From Leuctra nigra (Eukaryota; Arthropoda; Insecta; Plecoptera; Leuctridae), in the NCBI GenBank assembly GCA_934045905.1, contig OW203762.1, forward strand, positions 13,424,345 to 13,488,344: a stretch of DNA of 64,000 nt. The letters run 5' to 3'. This document shows positions 60,765-64,000 of this stretch, piece after piece; the first letter of the stretch is position 1; each line of letters opens with the position of its first letter. The notes under the pieces are model-generated. The model saw only the letters and a program-made list of their open reading frames with translations, made no database searches and was not told where the DNA came from. A program made the translations under genes and the position numbers.

Positions 60765-60905
60765 TATTATGTTGTCTATTCATTTTTTTTAATTATAATT
60801 TTTTTAATAATGTTTGTTTGTAGGTAAAATTCAAAATACCTAGTACGTAGTTTGGTCTTCTTCGTCAAAAATATATTTCCAAGCTAAGTATTACAAAAAC
60901 TTATT

Positions 60906-61448
60906 TCGTCCCCCCTGTTCAAGACTGCGTTATCTGCAAAACTTCATTGTTGAGAAACGACGTTTTAATATTTCAAAATCGCTTAACAAATCAGAATAAC
61001 AGTATTAGTCTCAACAGAAATACGCATTACGTACTTTTCAAAATATTGATTGGATTATTATAATTGGCAATATTAATTAATAGGTAAATTTATTGTTCAA
61101 TACAACGTTATTTGCAGATAGTGCAGTATTGCACTAACATTCTTCTCAAGTTGTATTTCTAAAGACAGATTTAACATGGTAAATTCCAAAGCAATACTTC
61201 ACTATCTGCAAATAACGTTGTCTTGAATTTAGTTTTGACGCCAGGTTTACCTACATATAATTCTGGTGCTAGACTACACTATCTGTAAATAGCATAGGAA
61301 ATTTGCAGATAACGTAGTATTGAACGAATTAAAAGTTGAAAATGACCTACGGGTAATACAGCGTTATGTGGTCTAGGATGACCAAATTATGAAATATAAG
61401 AATTTGCATCATTGGACATAATAGGTGAGGTCCTGACAAAGACATTTT

Positions 61449-61483
<35 letters not shown>

Positions 61484-61513
61484 CAATAACGCAGTCTTGA
61501 AACTGGGGGACGA
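60906..61513. mobile_element. inverted-repeat element with internal mirrored motifs
   Basis: Left end TCGTCCCCCCTGTTCAAGAC and right end complementing to TCGTCCCCCAGTTTCAAGAC, both followed by TGCGTTAT. Inside, the motif TTCAAGACTGCGTTATCTGC or a variant recurs several times in both orientations (about 61096-61135, 61188-61235, 61280-61330). A run of about 31 A lies at 61451-61482. No target duplication was confirmed. Confidence 0.7.
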
Positions 61514-62129
61514 TTTACATCGCTAATGGCAAATTACACTTTTCTGTTGCAATTAAATTTTACAACATCAAGATCATCATTATATTTTCAATTGTATGTA
61601 TAGCTATTCAAACCATACACTAAAACAGCTTTAAACAAACGGAAAAAAACACGCCATTACCCACTAGGCAAATCATTTTTTTCAATCAGAGGTTTGGTTT
61701 ACACACGAAGCGCGTTATTGTTTATGAATGTAAGTGTTGGTGTTTACTGTTTAGTGTTAACCAATCTTCTCCTTCTTCTTTCTTTCTATTTCATTCCTTT
61801 TGTGCCGAATGTTCACATGGAGTGTTGCTATGAGGATGAAACTAATGCAAAATAAATTACACAAAGCAATGGACACAAATTGATTAATGAGACTGATCAT
61901 TGACGGCGACCACAACTATTCCGAATGTAGAGCCATCTGCACATGAAGAGATCCTTGTTCAGGTCCATGATCAAGTTCATCACTTGCCCAAATCCCGTGG
62001 AAGTGCACCAAATCAATTCCTGACAATGAGATTTCGCCCGAAGTTAGGTGCCCCGGACCCGAATGATCACTGGACGTTTTCGGCACATACATTTCCTTTC
62101 ATCAACGTAACAAATTATTCCACTTCTTC
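61514..62129. other. non-coding stretch, possible hAT end
   Basis: GCCCCGGACCC followed by GAATGATCACTG ends at about 62071. It resembles a hAT right tip related to the fragment near 38740, but the other end was not found. Confidence 0.4.
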
Positions 62130-62330
62130 ACTTCTAGAAATATATCTAGAAATATCTAGAATATCTAGATATTCTAGATGGATCTAGAAATATCGAAAAA
62201 ATTATCTAGAAATATTAATATTAGAAATTAATTGGTAAGATCGGTATCGGGATCGGTATTGGTATGATCTTGGTAAGATCTAGAATATCTAGAATATCTA
62301 GATGCATCTAGAAATATCGAAAAAAAATAT
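62130..62330. repeat. degenerate ATCTAGAAAT repeat
   Basis: Dense, self-complementary ATCTAGAAATATCTAGA words, duplicated about 130 bp apart around a GATCGGTATCGGGATCGG core. Confidence 0.75.
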
Positions 62331-63000
62331 TGATCCTCAGCGCCCAGAAATATTTAGATAGACTAAGTATTCCTCAACTTTAATTCACCATAGTGTATGT
62401 GTGATGTTGTACCCCCGTTTTTATGTCTATGAACTTAGGGGTGTCAAAAATATGAGTACAGCCATGTGCGCTTAGAAACGGCCCTTCATTCACCCATCTT
62501 TATAAAGTGCTGTAGGTTATTGGCTCACAATGTGTTATTAATAGCAATTAAATATGTAATTTGAACAATTAATAATAGCATTGTTTTCAACAGTTATTGC
62601 ACAATAAGCCAAGATTACGTCTTACGGTCTTCCACACATTTTAATGAGGTTTTAACGCCCCAATCACTCACTAATTGGTATGAAAACAATTTTGCTTTTC
62701 AACGTCTGAGGGGTTTTCTTTGTTATTATAAGAGTATTATGAAAAATTAACATAGTATGAGATTAAGTCATTCGAAATCTAATTGTTATTACAAATTGCG
62801 TTATTAGTTAAGTTATATCCAAATAATTATCTGTAATGAAATTGAATTGTTCTAAGGTAGTATGGTGTAAAGAGCAGATACCTACTGTGAGGTTTGGGGC
62901 TTCCCTGCTGAAAAATCTTGATAATATCTTGGGATTGGGTTCACAAGATATATTTTTTAGTTGAGTTTATTCTCATTATTTTCTAAAAAGTACGTAAAAA
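62331..63000. other. non-coding stretch, no gene seen
   Basis: AT-rich; nothing recognised. Confidence 0.5.
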
Positions 63001-63135
63001 TATACCAAGATCTTGTAGATTATTCTTGTTTTGATTATTTTAGGATCTAGACAATAACATTGTCAAGATTTTACAAGATCTTAGTATGATCTTGCCAAGA
63101 TCTTGCTAAATATTTCAAAATCTTGGCAAGAAGTT
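63001..63135. repeat. cryptically simple AAGATCTTG repeat
   Basis: CAAGATCTT and its complement recur at irregular spacing here and again at 63510-63550. The word is palindromic at its core (AGATCT). Confidence 0.65.
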
Positions 63136-63329
63136 TCAGCAGGGTTTGGTAGTCCAATCAACACATATCCAAAAGATAGTTACACAATATACTTAAACTT
63201 ATTTACGGTAGGAAAACGGCAATCATTTATATACCTAGTCAGAAGATAATGAGGTAATTTGACGTAAGTTTGTCGAGAAGGTGTGGTCGTGGCCTATCAG
63301 TAACAAGCTCTCCAAGCAATGCGTGTTGA

Positions 63330-63420
63330 CATGGAGAGAGCATGGAAGATCCAAGTCAAGACGGTCGGCAGCGGGAATCGAACCTGCGTACCGGAATGAT
63401 CAGCAAGCATTAAACATGCT
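63330..63420 (-). repeat. tRNA-derived SINE relic with perfect B-box
   Basis: GGTTCGATTCC on the minus strand (63384-63374) is an exact B-box. An A-box is not clear upstream. A long body continues toward 63280. Confidence 0.45.
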
Positions 63421-63670
63421 TGAGAAACAAACATGGATTTATAATTAACCATCTTCCTAACGAGATTGCACGATCGAAACGCATACAGGGATCTGAATCC
63501 GGGCCGTAAATCTTGACAAGATCTTGATTAGATCTTGGTAAGATCTTAGACGAAGTTGGCAATCTTTAACGGCGCAAGTTGGCTAAGGGTAATGCTACCA
63601 CAGAGGCTTTTCCGCCTGACAGAGATTTTCCTTAGTTTCTCTCGGTCGATAGGCAAATGTTGGGAAGGTT

Positions 63671-64000
63671 CTCTTCTAATACGTCACGACCATCTACTTC
63701 CCATCTTCCTATTCATGGCCTCATTAATTTTGCAGACAATTAGCATTACCCGAAAAACAAACTGTAAATCCTATGGTACTGTATTGCGAGCATTACTGTT
63801 CGAGGACAGACTCTATCAGTCTCTTCTTATATTACGTCACGATCGCCTACTTCCCCCTTTCCATTATCATCATCACCATCGCTATCAGTCGCATCACATT
63901 ACTTCAAAGAAACAATAATCTCTTCTTTAATACGTCACTACCACCTACTTCCCACCTTCCTATCTCTTCATCATCGTCATCATATCACACCACGTCAAAG
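63671..64000. repeat. imperfect tandem repeat running off the window
   Basis: CTCTTCTAATACGTCACGAC and CTACTTCCCATCTTCCTAT-type words start at 63671, 63821 and 63920, each followed by a CATCATC-rich tract. Copy spacing is 150 and 99 bases. The His-rich open frame here is a product of the CAT repeats. The array is cut by the window edge. Confidence 0.7.

Noticed and set aside
63556..63918. His-rich 120-residue protein
   Set aside because: The His run is a CATCATCAC repeat and the frame spans imperfect tandem DNA copies.

Overview
This is a window of eukaryotic nuclear DNA, probably from an arthropod and most likely an insect. It is AT-rich, almost free of coding sequence, and crowded with small non-autonomous DNA transposons, tRNA-derived SINE remnants, minisatellites and long G/C homopolymer runs. 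Nothing looks bacterial or viral: there are no operons, no dense ORFs and no CRISPR array. The insect assignment is an inference from the repeat style and a few CCTAA (TTAGG-type) tracts. I cannot name a species.

Only one convincing protein-coding exon is visible. It lies on the minus strand at 50517-50639 and is a 123-bp, phase 1-1 exon encoding exactly one LDL-receptor class A module, with all six cysteines and a splice acceptor and donor. The surrounding DNA therefore reads best as the large introns and flanks of an LDLR/LRP-family gene. A second coding trace is a THAP zinc-finger N-terminus starting at 26040. It carries an in-frame stop and sits inside a 961-bp element bounded by TTAA/TCAA and matching inverted tips, which suggests a decayed Kolobok-like (or piggyBac-like) transposon.

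Layout. 0-11 kb: SINE-like heads, one promoter-like CpG patch, a degenerate GCCACC repeat and a palindromic MITE. 11-15 kb: two hAT-type elements with intact 8-bp target duplications, one inserted inside a SINE, plus a retrotransposon 3-prime end with poly(A). 16-24 kb: two minisatellites (35 bp and 29 bp units), a tRNA-Lys-like pseudogene and inverted-repeat MITEs. 24-27 kb: a G/C-tract element and the THAP/TTAA element. 28-38 kb: three promoter-like CpG patches, one with two perfect CRE palindromes and a consensus splice donor, plus several MITEs. 38-50 kb: a 15-bp minisatellite of 28 units, degenerate simple repeats and a PIF/Harbinger-type MITE. 50-57 kb: the LDLa exon, SINE bodies and a GC-rich island. 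57.7-61.5 kb: the most unusual structure. Four flush blocks are ordered A, B, reverse-A, reverse-B (two interlocked inverted repeats), with the same hAT element in both A arms and a roughly 187-bp subrepeat. This abuts a perfect 71-bp-arm palindrome and then another inverted-repeat element.

The genes do not form a visible pathway. The main biology that can be read here is repeated transposition, nested insertion and recombination within long introns or intergenic DNA.
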